DNA of 64,000 nt, taken from Betaproteobacteria bacterium. GTDB lineage: Bacteria; Pseudomonadota; Gammaproteobacteria; Burkholderiales; Burkholderiaceae_D. Position numbers and translations under genes: made by a program. The stretch's first letter is position 1, and each line of letters starts with the position of its first letter. The stretch spans positions 1 through 64,000 of the forward strand of contig JANYFL010000017.1 of NCBI GenBank assembly GCA_025362735.1. The letters run 5' to 3'. Below are positions 9,863 to 17,893 of this stretch, piece after piece. The notes beneath the pieces were generated by a model. It saw only the letters and a list, made by a program, of their open reading frames with translations, was not told the DNA's origin and made no database searches.

Positions 9863-10150
9863 ATGACCAAGCAGGAAATTTTTGAACGCCTGAGCGCGAT
9901 CTTGCATGAGACCTTTGATACAGAGATGGCCCTCATCAAGCCAGAGGCCCGTTTGTATGAAGACCTCGATATCGACAGCATTGATGCCGTTGATCTGATC
10001 GTGAAACTCAAACCCCTCGCAGGTGGCAAGCGTCTGCAACCGGATGCTTTCAAATCAGTACGGACCGTTCAGGACGTGGTCGATGGGCTACATCAGCTCA
10101 TTGACGGTTCCAGCAATCTTGCTTCAGCCTCGGTTTCAACCGCATCCTGA
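9863..10150 (+). CDS. apeF: Acyl carrier protein 2 of the APE cluster
   Basis: A 95-residue acyl carrier protein with phosphopantetheine serine S39 in DLDIDSIDAVDL. The strongly acidic second helix fits carrier-protein docking. A Shine-Dalgarno GGGAG lies just before the ATG at 9863; an upstream GTG at 9830 in the same frame is less likely. The gap to the first carrier gene (95 bp) is one of the largest in the operon and may allow separate translation control. A serine/alanine-rich tail (ASASVSTAS) follows the domain. Confidence 0.92.
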   Translation: MTKQEIFERLSAILHETFDTEMALIKPEARLYEDLDIDSIDAVDLIVKLKPLAGGKRLQPDAFKSVRTVQDVVDGLHQLIDGSSNLASASVSTAS

Positions 10151-10157
10151 ATTTCTG

Positions 10158-10694
10158 ATGCGTTTGGTCTGGCTTGGTCTGTTAACAATTCTTTATCCGT
10201 TTCTGGTTTATTTTGGATTGGGCCATTTCGAGCCACGCTGGCTGGCATTACTGTTAGCCCTGATGGCCGTCGCTCGCGCGTTTGCCACCCGGGAAAAAGT
10301 TTGGCTGGTTGCAGCCGCGGGAGGAATGTTATTGGCGCTTATGACGTTCAGTGCCAATCAATTGCTACCGCTCAAGCTTTATCCTGTGCTGGTCAATGCA
10401 GTCATGCTCGCCGTTTTTTTGACCAGTCTTTGGCATCCGCCCAGTGTGATTGAACGCATGGCACGATTGCGCGAGCCAGATTTGCCCGCGAGTGGCATCG
10501 CCTATACCCGTCGCGTGACTCAGGTCTGGTGCGTTTTTTTTCTGATCAATGGCACTCTGGCTTTGATCACTGCTTTATGGGCCAGCGACGCCATCTGGGC
10601 GCTATATAACGGTTTGATCACTTACGGTTTGATGGGGCTTTTGTTTGCAGGTGAATGGCTGGTGCGCCAGCGTGTCCTGAAACGCGTTGAATAA
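10158..10694 (+). CDS. APE-cluster integral membrane protein (COG4648-like)
   Basis: A 178-residue hydrophobic protein with about five or six membrane segments, beginning MRLVWLGLLTILYPFLVYFG and ending in a basic LVRQRVLKRVE. Proteins of this size and composition sit at this position (ApeG-like) in many APE operons. No enzymatic motif is visible and the function is unknown; help with membrane assembly or polyene transfer is only a guess. The ATG at 10158 lies 7 bp after the carrier stop. The longer open frame upstream overlaps the carrier gene in another frame and was rejected. Confidence 0.78.
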   Translation: MRLVWLGLLTILYPFLVYFGLGHFEPRWLALLLALMAVARAFATREKVWLVAAAGGMLLALMTFSANQLLPLKLYPVLVNAVMLAVFLTSLWHPPSVIERMARLREPDLPASGIAYTRRVTQVWCVFFLINGTLALITALWASDAIWALYNGLITYGLMGLLFAGEWLVRQRVLKRVE

Positions 10695-10698
10695 CCGC

Positions 10699-12399
10699 AT
10701 GATTGAAATTCTCGCCCTCGAAACATTACTGACAACCGGTCGTGCCGCTGATTATCCAGTCGCTTATCGGTATGGTCGATTGATCGATTTCGCTGAATTC
10801 GAGAGCAGCACAACAAAATGGCGCGAAGCGTTTGCTACCCAGTCAGGCGAACGCTGGGCGCTCTATTTTGATGACAGTTATGAATTTGCGACCGCACTGT
10901 TTGGCGCCTGGCATGCGGGCAAATTCGTCGTCTTGCCTTCGGATACCTTGCCTGCGACTGTAGCTCGGCTTCGCAACGACGTCGCTGGCTTTGCCGGAGA
11001 CTGGCCAAGTGAATTGATGTGTTTGCAAACAGCATCGCAAGCGGGCGGCAATCATGGATGGCAAGCGCTGAATCCCGATGCTGTACAGCTCGTGCTCTTC
11101 ACTTCGGGTTCGACTGGGGAACCCAGCGCCATACCCAAAAAACTCTCGCAGCTATTTCTTGAAGTCGCCATGCTGGCCCATCACTGGGGAAGTGAACTTG
11201 CAGATGTGACATTTCAAGCCACCGTCACCCATCAGCATATGTATGGTCTGCCTTATCGCGTGTTGCTGCCGCTTGCGCTGGGGCGGCCCTTCGAAAGCAG
11301 GCATCTGATTTTTCCAGAAGACATTGCTCGTGCAATGGCAATGGGACCGACGGCATTGGTGACCAGTCCGGCTCATCTCGGGCGGTTACCGGAAAATCTT
11401 CCCTGGGTTAAAGCGCGCGAGAATCTGCGGCTTTTTTTCTCGGCTGGTGGACCCTTGTCAGATGAGGCTTTGGCGGCTTGCCGCAAGCTGCTTGGACAAG
11501 TACCAGTTGAAATCTACGGGAGTTCCGAGACCGGTTGCGTTGCCTGGCGCAAACGTGATGAAGACGACCTCCAACCCTGGCAATTCCTGCCGGGTATGGA
11601 GGGCCGGATTGAGGGTGAAGTATTGAAGCTGCGCTCGCGTCAATTGCCGGATGACGACTGGCATGTCACATCTGATCGCGTCCTCGAAGTAAGCAAAGGC
11701 TTTCAATTGCTGGGGCGGGTTGACCGGATTATCAAAATTGAAGAAAAGCGTGTCTCCCTATCCGCCATCGAACGTAGCCTGATGGAATCGGGCCTGGTGG
11801 AGGACGTCCGGGTCACACCAATAACCGATGGTGGGGAACGACTTGTTCTGGGCGTTGTGGCCGTACCGAATACGGAGGGTTGGAAGTTATTGGATGAACA
11901 TGGCAAGCGCGCCCTGAATGAAGCCTTGCGCCGTTACGCAGCACACGTGGTTGAAGCCAGCGCACTGCCACGACGCTGGCGTTATGTCTGGACGCTGCCT
12001 GTCAACAATATCGGCAAGACAACAGAAGCGGCTTTGCTGGCCCAATTCGATCCCCGTCGTCCCGAAGTTCGCCTGCTCGAACGAAACGAAAGTCATGCAC
12101 ATTTGCAACTCAATATTTCAGTCAGCAGTCCCTATTTTGAAGGTCATTTTCCTGGATCACCGGTACTGCCCGGTATTGCACAGATTGATTGTGTAATCGC
12201 ATTGGGACGCGATCTATTCCCGTTACCGCCACGGTTTTTGCGTTTGGAATCGGTCAAGTTTCAACAGGTCATTCGACCTGGGGTGCAGCTTGGATTGAAG
12301 CTGGACTTTCAAGCCGAGCGCGGAACGCTTCGTTTCATTATCAGCTCGGCATCTGGAGATCATTCAAGCGGCCGTGTCGTGTTTGGAGCGGCGCAATGA
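10699..12399 (+). CDS. apeH: Aryl-activating AMP ligase fused to a FabZ-like dehydratase (ApeH-ApeI fusion)
   Basis: A 566-residue two-domain protein. Residues about 1-450 form an ANL-superfamily adenylating domain with the phosphate loop LFTSGSTGEPSAIPKK, the YGSSETG motif and a GRVDRIIKIEEKRVS hinge. Residues about 460-566 form a hot-dog dehydratase-like domain with YFEGHFPGSPVLPGIAQID. The first part would activate an aryl acid such as 4-hydroxybenzoate and load it on a carrier; the second (ApeI-like) would dehydrate 3-hydroxyacyl intermediates. In several characterised clusters these are separate genes. The ATG at 10699 was chosen; a TTG at 10687 is possible. The start sits 4 bp after the previous stop. 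Confidence 0.86.
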   Translation: MIEILALETLLTTGRAADYPVAYRYGRLIDFAEFESSTTKWREAFATQSGERWALYFDDSYEFATALFGAWHAGKFVVLPSDTLPATVARLRNDVAGFAGDWPSELMCLQTASQAGGNHGWQALNPDAVQLVLFTSGSTGEPSAIPKKLSQLFLEVAMLAHHWGSELADVTFQATVTHQHMYGLPYRVLLPLALGRPFESRHLIFPEDIARAMAMGPTALVTSPAHLGRLPENLPWVKARENLRLFFSAGGPLSDEALAACRKLLGQVPVEIYGSSETGCVAWRKRDEDDLQPWQFLPGMEGRIEGEVLKLRSRQLPDDDWHVTSDRVLEVSKGFQLLGRVDRIIKIEEKRVSLSAIERSLMESGLVEDVRVTPITDGGERLVLGVVAVPNTEGWKLLDEHGKRALNEALRRYAAHVVEASALPRRWRYVWTLPVNNIGKTTEAALLAQFDPRRPEVRLLERNESHAHLQLNISVSSPYFEGHFPGSPVLPGIAQIDCVIALGRDLFPLPPRFLRLESVKFQQVIRPGVQLGLKLDFQAERGTLRFIISSASGDHSSGRVVFGAAQ

Positions 12400-13136
12400 A
12401 TGCGCAAGGTTATTGCGCCGTCATCCCGGTTTATAACCATCCTGATGCGATTGGTGCCGTCGTGGCAGCTCTGCACGAATATAAACTACCGGTCGTATTG
12501 GTCGATGATGGCAGTGACCCAGTTTGCGCGTCAGTACTCAATGCGTTGGCACTGGAAGCTGATACCCAGCTGCTCCGTCTTCCAGAAAACCAGGGCAAGG
12601 GCGGGGCAATGATGGTGGGCCTGCGTCATGCGCAGCGCCTGGGCTACAGTCATGCATTGCAGATCGATGCAGATGGACAGCACGACACGGCTGACATTCC
12701 CCGTTTTTTGGCCACTTCTGCAGCACAGCCGGAGAAAGTCATTTGTGGTTGTCCCATTTACGACGATACCGTACCCAAGTCGCGCCTGTACGGACGCTAC
12801 GCCACACATGTCTGGGTTTGGATCAATACCTTGTCATTTGCCATCAGGGATTCGATGTGTGGTTTTCGCATTTATCCTTTGGCATCCGTAGTGGATCTGA
12901 TTGACAGCGTGTGCCTTGGTAAACGCATGGACTTCGATGGCGACATTCTTGTTCGCTTGTATTGGCGTGACGTTGGAATTGTCAATCTGTTGACGCGAGT
13001 CCGTTATCCGGCTGATGGCATTTCTCATTTCCGTATCTTGCGGGACAACCTCCTGATTTCACGCATGCATGCGCGCCTGTTTTTTGGCATGCTCATGCGT
13101 CTACCGCAACTGTTATGGCGCAAGCGTTCTACATGA
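12396..13136 (+). CDS. Glycosyltransferase family 2 protein of the APE cluster
   Basis: A 246-residue GT-A glycosyltransferase. It starts CAVIPVYNHPDAIGAVV, has VLVDDGS near residue 34 and the DADGQ metal-binding motif near residue 90, with RMDFDGDIL as the likely acceptor-side acidic region. It resembles dolichol-phosphate-mannose-synthase-like enzymes and may glycosylate the lipid-linked polyene. The ATG overlaps the preceding stop in ATGA fashion. In many APE clusters a single gene (ApeJ) joins this domain to an LpxL-like acyltransferase; here they are two genes overlapping by four bases. Confidence 0.86.
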   Translation: MNAQGYCAVIPVYNHPDAIGAVVAALHEYKLPVVLVDDGSDPVCASVLNALALEADTQLLRLPENQGKGGAMMVGLRHAQRLGYSHALQIDADGQHDTADIPRFLATSAAQPEKVICGCPIYDDTVPKSRLYGRYATHVWVWINTLSFAIRDSMCGFRIYPLASVVDLIDSVCLGKRMDFDGDILVRLYWRDVGIVNLLTRVRYPADGISHFRILRDNLLISRMHARLFFGMLMRLPQLLWRKRST

Positions 13137-14110
13137 GTGAAAAATCGAAGGTACGCCACTGGGCCGAGATCGGTGAGGGCACTTTCATGGCTGGCATTTG
13201 GCTGTTGTTCTGGATCTATCGACTATTAGGACGTTGGCCGTTTCGTTTATGCGTGTATCCAGTCGTCATTGCTCACTGGCTCCTGCGTCCCAGCTTGCGT
13301 GCCGCTTCGCTGCAATATCTGCGACGCATGCAAGCAGCAACCGGCGCGATTGGCCACCCCCCAGGCTGGCGCGACAGCCTGCGTCACGTCAGCCTGTTTG
13401 CCGAGACCATACTCGATAAGTTACTGGCTGTTTCCGGGCGCTACCCGCCAGAGCAGGTTCAGGCTGAAGGACGCGAAGCGGTCTACGCAGCGGCCAGGAC
13501 GGGGAAGGGTGGTTTGATCGTCACGGCCCATCTGGGTTGTCTGGAACTGTGTCGCGCCATGGCCGAGCATAAGCGCGTGCTCAGCCTGACTGTGCTGGTT
13601 CATACGCGTCATGCCGAACAGTTCAACCATATTCTCAAACGCCTCAACCCGGATGTGGATCTCAAGTTGCTTGAAGTCAGCGAAGTCAGTCCGGCCACAG
13701 CGGTGCTGCTGTCAGAAAAAGTGAATGCGGGTGAATACGTGGTGATTGCAGGTGATCGTGTGCCGGTCACAATGAGTAAAACTGTGGAGACTGAATTTCT
13801 CGGGTTCCCGGCGCCGTTCCCGGTTGGGCCTTATGTACTGGCCAGTCTGCTCAAATGCCCGCTTTATTTTTTGGGCTGTATCCACCAGGACGCCGGTTAC
13901 AAACTTTACTTTGAACGTCTGGCTGAAGAAGTGATTCTTCCGCGGGGTCAGCGCGAATCGGCGATGGCAGGTTATGCTGCAATTTATGTTGCGGCCCTGA
14001 CCCGGCTATTGCAGCGCTCGCCCTACGACTGGTTCAATTTTTTTTCCTTCTGGGATCAAGGCCGCAGTCGCATTGACCATCCTATTGGAAGTCCTCATGC
14101 AGAAAAATGA
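13133..14110 (+). CDS. LpxL/HtrB-like lysophospholipid acyltransferase of the APE cluster
   Basis: A 325-residue acyltransferase of the lipid A late acyltransferase family. It has an N-terminal hydrophobic segment (about 15-50) and VTAHLGCLELCRAM near residue 130, where H and E match the HxxxxE catalytic motif (HLGCLE). It probably acylates a glycolipid carrying the aryl polyene. I chose the ATG at 13133 because ATGA overlaps the glycosyltransferase stop; an ATG at 13115 is also in frame. It corresponds to the second half of the ApeJ fusion in other clusters. The 3' end overlaps the thioesterase gene by 14 bp. Confidence 0.84.
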   Translation: MSEKSKVRHWAEIGEGTFMAGIWLLFWIYRLLGRWPFRLCVYPVVIAHWLLRPSLRAASLQYLRRMQAATGAIGHPPGWRDSLRHVSLFAETILDKLLAVSGRYPPEQVQAEGREAVYAAARTGKGGLIVTAHLGCLELCRAMAEHKRVLSLTVLVHTRHAEQFNHILKRLNPDVDLKLLEVSEVSPATAVLLSEKVNAGEYVVIAGDRVPVTMSKTVETEFLGFPAPFPVGPYVLASLLKCPLYFLGCIHQDAGYKLYFERLAEEVILPRGQRESAMAGYAAIYVAALTRLLQRSPYDWFNFFSFWDQGRSRIDHPIGSPHAEK

Positions 14111-14531
14111 TCTCAAACCCGATCTCAGTCACGAGATGGAGTTGCTTCCCGGTTTCCATGACCTGGATCCGATGGACATCGTCTGGCATGGCAACTATGT
14201 CAAGTATCTTGAATTGGCCCGCTGTGCTTTGCTGGCCAAATTCAACTATGACTATCCGCAAATGCGGGCATCGGGTTATATGTGGCCTGTCGTCGATATG
14301 CGAATCAAATATGTGCGTCCGATCAACTATGGGCAGCGCATCACGATTCGCGCCGAAATCACCGAATGGGAAAACCGTCTGAAAATCGAGTACATGATGC
14401 GTGACACGGTCAGCGGTGCCAAGATCAATAAGGCCTCAACGATCCAGGTCGCCGTTGAAGTTTCCAGCGGCGAGATGCAATATGTCTCGCCAGCAGTATT
14501 GTGGCAACGACTCGGAATCGAGCCAGCATGA
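14097..14531 (+). CDS. Acyl thioesterase, 4-hydroxybenzoyl-CoA thioesterase-like (ApeK-like)
   Basis: A 144-residue single hot-dog domain. The signature is DLDPMDIVWHGNYVKYLELAR, where D and the H-G-N-Y pattern match the active-site region of YbgC/4HBT thioesterases. It would release or proofread acyl chains from the carrier proteins. A GGAAG lies before the ATG at 14097, which overlaps the acyltransferase gene by 14 bp. The stop overlaps the next start in ATGA form, so translation is coupled. Confidence 0.87.
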   Translation: MQKNDLKPDLSHEMELLPGFHDLDPMDIVWHGNYVKYLELARCALLAKFNYDYPQMRASGYMWPVVDMRIKYVRPINYGQRITIRAEITEWENRLKIEYMMRDTVSGAKINKASTIQVAVEVSSGEMQYVSPAVLWQRLGIEPA

Positions 14532-15169
14532 GAACCCTATTTGTGAGTTTGTTTTTGAGTCTAGTGATACTCAGTGCTCATGCGGCTGAAGCCGATGCGC
14601 CGTCGATGCCATCCCTGGTCACAGGTCTGCGTGAACGCTTGATTCAATCCGCCGTGTTGCGGGGCCAGTTCGAACAAAACAAAAAAATCTCTGGATTCAA
14701 GAAGCCATTGTTGTCGCGCGGTGATTTTTTGATCGTACGTGAACGCGGTGTGATCTGGCGCACGCTCACGCCTTTTGCCAGTACTCTCAGGCTGACCCGT
14801 GGCGAGATCGTCGCGAAGCAGGATGGAGCCGTTGCGTTCCGGCTCAGCGCCAGCAAGGAGCCATCGGTACGCGTTATCAATGGCTTGCTGTTCGCGTTGC
14901 TGAAGGGGGATGTCAGTGGTTTGACCGAACAGTTTGATGTGCAGGGAAATTTTGGCAAAGTGGTCGACGACAAGAACTGGCAACTCGTCCTGACGCCCAA
15001 GTCGGCAGCCCTTGCCAAAATCATGAGTCGGATCGAACTTGCAGGGGACCAGTTTGTTCGCCGTATCCAGATTGACGAAGCCAATGGTGACCAGACCAGC
15101 ATCCGTTTCTCAAACCAGCGCACCGAACCTGAGCAGTTGAGCCTTGAAGAGGCGGCACAGTTTGACTGA
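14528..15169 (+). CDS. LolA-like periplasmic outer-membrane lipoprotein carrier protein of the APE cluster
   Basis: A 213-residue exported protein. A signal peptide (about 1-20, ending AHAAEA) precedes a LolA-like half-barrel with GQFEQNKKISGFKKPLLSRG, GVIWRT and later repeated beta strands. LolA chaperones lipids across the periplasm; this APE-type paralogue (ApeL-like) is thought to carry the polyene lipid towards the outer membrane. It overlaps its neighbours on both sides (ATGA at the start; the end overlaps the exporter gene). The MMPL exporter and a lipoprotein gene nearby complete a likely export route. Confidence 0.87.
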   Translation: MRTLFVSLFLSLVILSAHAAEADAPSMPSLVTGLRERLIQSAVLRGQFEQNKKISGFKKPLLSRGDFLIVRERGVIWRTLTPFASTLRLTRGEIVAKQDGAVAFRLSASKEPSVRVINGLLFALLKGDVSGLTEQFDVQGNFGKVVDDKNWQLVLTPKSAALAKIMSRIELAGDQFVRRIQIDEANGDQTSIRFSNQRTEPEQLSLEEAAQFD

Positions 15170-17570
15170 TTTGCGGACTCTCGATTCCCGCGCGAGTGTA
15201 ACGAGGACCTCTCGCACGATTCGTTTACTTGCTATCGTCTGGTTAGTGATCGTGGCCGCACTCGTCGCGCACAACCTGTGGCTGTGGTCGGGCAGTCATC
15301 TGAAACTCGAAACCGATGTGCTTGCTATGTTGCCTCAGGATGAGCGTGAACCTGCGGTCAATCAGGCGACACGTCATTTGACCGAAGCTGCGTCGCGCCG
15401 AATTGTCGTACTCGTGGGCGGGCATGATGAGGCGGCTGCTTTGCGTGCCGGCGATGCGTATGAAGCAAGCATCAAAAGTTCAGTCGAACGAGATGCCAAA
15501 GCCGCCATCGGTCTGCGCTACCGAGTCAGTGAATCGACTCTGGACGAGTGGCTCGATTTTTTCACGCCTTATCGCAGAAGCCTGCTGACGCGTGAACAGC
15601 GCCAGATGCTGGCAGCGCAAACACCGCAGGCCCTGACTGACCGTGCCATTGAAGCACTGTATCGTCCACTCGGCATGCCTCGTGTGGGCGCATGGCAAGA
15701 CGACCCGCTCAATCTGTTCAGCGACTGGCTCACCGCGCATGCCAATGAAAGCCGGGTTCGGGTCAGCCAGGGCCGTCTGGTTTTGAACCATGAAGATCAA
15801 CACTACGCCGTGTTGATGCTGGAACAGCAGGCACAAGGATTTTCATTCACGTCTCAACAGAATCTGCTGCCGGTGCTGGATCGAGCCAAAGCTGTTGCGA
15901 TGAATCTTGCTGCAACTGAGGTTTTGACCATCGGGGTGCCGCTGTATACCGCTGCTGCGGCCAATCAGGCCGAACGCGAAATTCATACCATCGGCCTCGG
16001 TTCCATGGCAGGCATCATCTTGCTGACCTTGCTGGCTTTCAGCGCCATCCGGCCACGCATCCTGGTCACACTCTCGATTGGCATCGGTCTGCTGGCCGCG
16101 ATTTCTGTCTGCGCGTTGCTGTTCGAACGTATCTATCTGCTGACGATGGTGTTTGGTGCCAGCCTGGTCGGTGTGGCCGAAAACTACGGCACTAATTACT
16201 TCACCAGCCGTTTGGGGCGTCCACCGGAAGAACGCTGGATCATGTTGCGTGAACAGGCGCCGGTGATGGCGTTGGCCTTGCTGACGACCGTGATCGGTTA
16301 TGTCGCTCTGGCATTGACGCCTTTCCCCGGTCTGCGTCAGATGGCCGTGTTTTCGGTCGTGGGTCTGGTCGCAGCTTTTGTCACCGTACTGCTATGGTTT
16401 CCATTTCTGGATGCTGGCAAGATGGATTACACCCGTCTGTCACGCTGGATCGGTAGCGGCCGTGCTTGCTGGCCTGCATTAAGTTTTAAGGAAGGCAATA
16501 AACGCTTCACGTTGATTTTCAGTTTGGTGGTGATCGCCATACTGTTGTCAGGAGCGCAACGATTTCAAACCAATGATGACATCCGGTTATTACAAAATGC
16601 GCCACCTGACCTGGTGGCGCAACAACTGCAAATCAATCGCTTGCTCGACCTGCCGGGAGTGGCCCAGTTTTATCTGGTGCGCGGTGCTGATGTCGAGACC
16701 GTGTTGCAGCGTGAAGAAATACTGAAGACAAAGCTGGATGTCCTGATTGATGAGAGTGTACTGAGTGGCTATCAGGCCGTGTCGGACTGGGTCCCATCAC
16801 ATGCGCAGCAAACGGCTGACGCATTACTGGTCAGTCAGAAGGTCGATGGCGAGCAAGGCGTTCTGGCGCGAGTGGCCCGCCAGTTGGGTGAAAGTGCGCC
16901 GACGAACAAAAAAGAATTCAGCCCGAAGTTGAACGTAGATGACTGGCTCGCTGCGCCCGTTTCAGAACCGTTGCGCGCCCAATGGCTGGGGCGTCTGGAG
17001 CAAGGCGATCATGCCAGCGTGATCTTGCTGCGCGGTGTCGATACACCAGTCAAACTGACTCGCCTTGCGTCACTGGCTGATACAGTCTCAGGTGTGCGCT
17101 GGGTGGACAAGGTTGCGGAGGTCTCAGCACTGATGGCGCGCTACCGTGTATTGATGGGTATCGCCATTGCGATCAGCTATCTGCTGGTTTTTGTTGCGCT
17201 CTGGCTGCGTTATCGTCGCCATGCATGGCGTGCCTTGTTACCGACCTTGCTGGCCAGCATGTTGGCGCTGGCGTTGCTGGCCTTGTTGGGTCAGCCCCTG
17301 CAATTATTTAATGTACTGGCTCTACTGTTAATTTTAGGCATGGGCGTGGACTATGGCATTTTTCTGCTGCAGCAACCTGAGCGGGAAGCGCAGCGTCCTT
17401 TCCTGTCGGTCACGCTGGCTGCGGCCTGCACGCTTTTATCTTTTGGCCTGCTGGCCTTGTCGATGACGCCTGCCTTGCGCGCCTTTGGTCTCACCATGCT
17501 ATTCGGTATCGGTCTGGCCTGGTTGCTCACGCCGTTATTCATGCCGTCTTCTTCATCCATCCGGAAATAA
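15162..17570 (+). CDS. MMPL/RND-family exporter of the APE cluster
   Basis: About 800 residues with two repeats, each a large extracytoplasmic domain followed by a bundle of membrane helices (first helix about 20-45, others near 270-430, 470-490 and 660-800). GVAENYGTNYF and GMGVDYGIFLLQQ occupy the usual helix-4 positions of the two halves; the second has the conserved D-Y proton-relay pattern. It probably extracts the lipid-linked polyene from the inner membrane using the proton gradient. No ATG is available near the start: TTG at 15162 has GAGGCGG upstream, and TTG at 15144 is an alternative. It overlaps the LolA-like gene. Confidence 0.88.
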   Translation: MTDLRTLDSRASVTRTSRTIRLLAIVWLVIVAALVAHNLWLWSGSHLKLETDVLAMLPQDEREPAVNQATRHLTEAASRRIVVLVGGHDEAAALRAGDAYEASIKSSVERDAKAAIGLRYRVSESTLDEWLDFFTPYRRSLLTREQRQMLAAQTPQALTDRAIEALYRPLGMPRVGAWQDDPLNLFSDWLTAHANESRVRVSQGRLVLNHEDQHYAVLMLEQQAQGFSFTSQQNLLPVLDRAKAVAMNLAATEVLTIGVPLYTAAAANQAEREIHTIGLGSMAGIILLTLLAFSAIRPRILVTLSIGIGLLAAISVCALLFERIYLLTMVFGASLVGVAENYGTNYFTSRLGRPPEERWIMLREQAPVMALALLTTVIGYVALALTPFPGLRQMAVFSVVGLVAAFVTVLLWFPFLDAGKMDYTRLSRWIGSGRACWPALSFKEGNKRFTLIFSLVVIAILLSGAQRFQTNDDIRLLQNAPPDLVAQQLQINRLLDLPGVAQFYLVRGADVETVLQREEILKTKLDVLIDESVLSGYQAVSDWVPSHAQQTADALLVSQKVDGEQGVLARVARQLGESAPTNKKEFSPKLNVDDWLAAPVSEPLRAQWLGRLEQGDHASVILLRGVDTPVKLTRLASLADTVSGVRWVDKVAEVSALMARYRVLMGIAIAISYLLVFVALWLRYRRHAWRALLPTLLASMLALALLALLGQPLQLFNVLALLLILGMGVDYGIFLLQQPEREAQRPFLSVTLAAACTLLSFGLLALSMTPALRAFGLTMLFGIGLAWLLTPLFMPSSSSIRK

Positions 17571-17574
17571 ACAT

Positions 17575-17847
17575 ATGCCCGTTCAATATGCGAATCGATT
17601 TGTTCTGAAGTACCTGCGCAGTATTGAAATGGTGGGTGTGCTGATGCGGATATTCAGTTTCAGTCTGGTGAGCTGGATGGGGCCGGAAAGCCCCTTCATG
17701 TTCGTATGGTGTTTCAATACCATTGACGCCATCATGCTGGCCTGGTGTTCGATACTACGACGCGATCCTGCGTATATCCTGCTCAACAGTTTCTGGATAC
17801 TGGTGGGTATTGTTGGTATTTTGCGTGCGGCACAAATACTGCACTGA
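17575..17847 (+). CDS. Small membrane protein of unknown function inside the APE operon
   Basis: A 90-residue hydrophobic protein with two or three membrane segments (about 18-40, 42-58 and 68-88), starting MPVQYANRFVLKYLRS. I do not recognise a family. The ATG at 17575 lies just after the exporter stop, within the operon and on its strand, with in-frame coding up to the stop. It might be an accessory to the MMPL exporter or a local regulator; neither is supported beyond position. Confidence 0.68.
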   Translation: MPVQYANRFVLKYLRSIEMVGVLMRIFSFSLVSWMGPESPFMFVWCFNTIDAIMLAWCSILRRDPAYILLNSFWILVGIVGILRAAQILH

Positions 17848-17893
17848 ACAAAACGACTTTGCCACGATTGTAACGAAAGCCTGAAAGCAAAAG

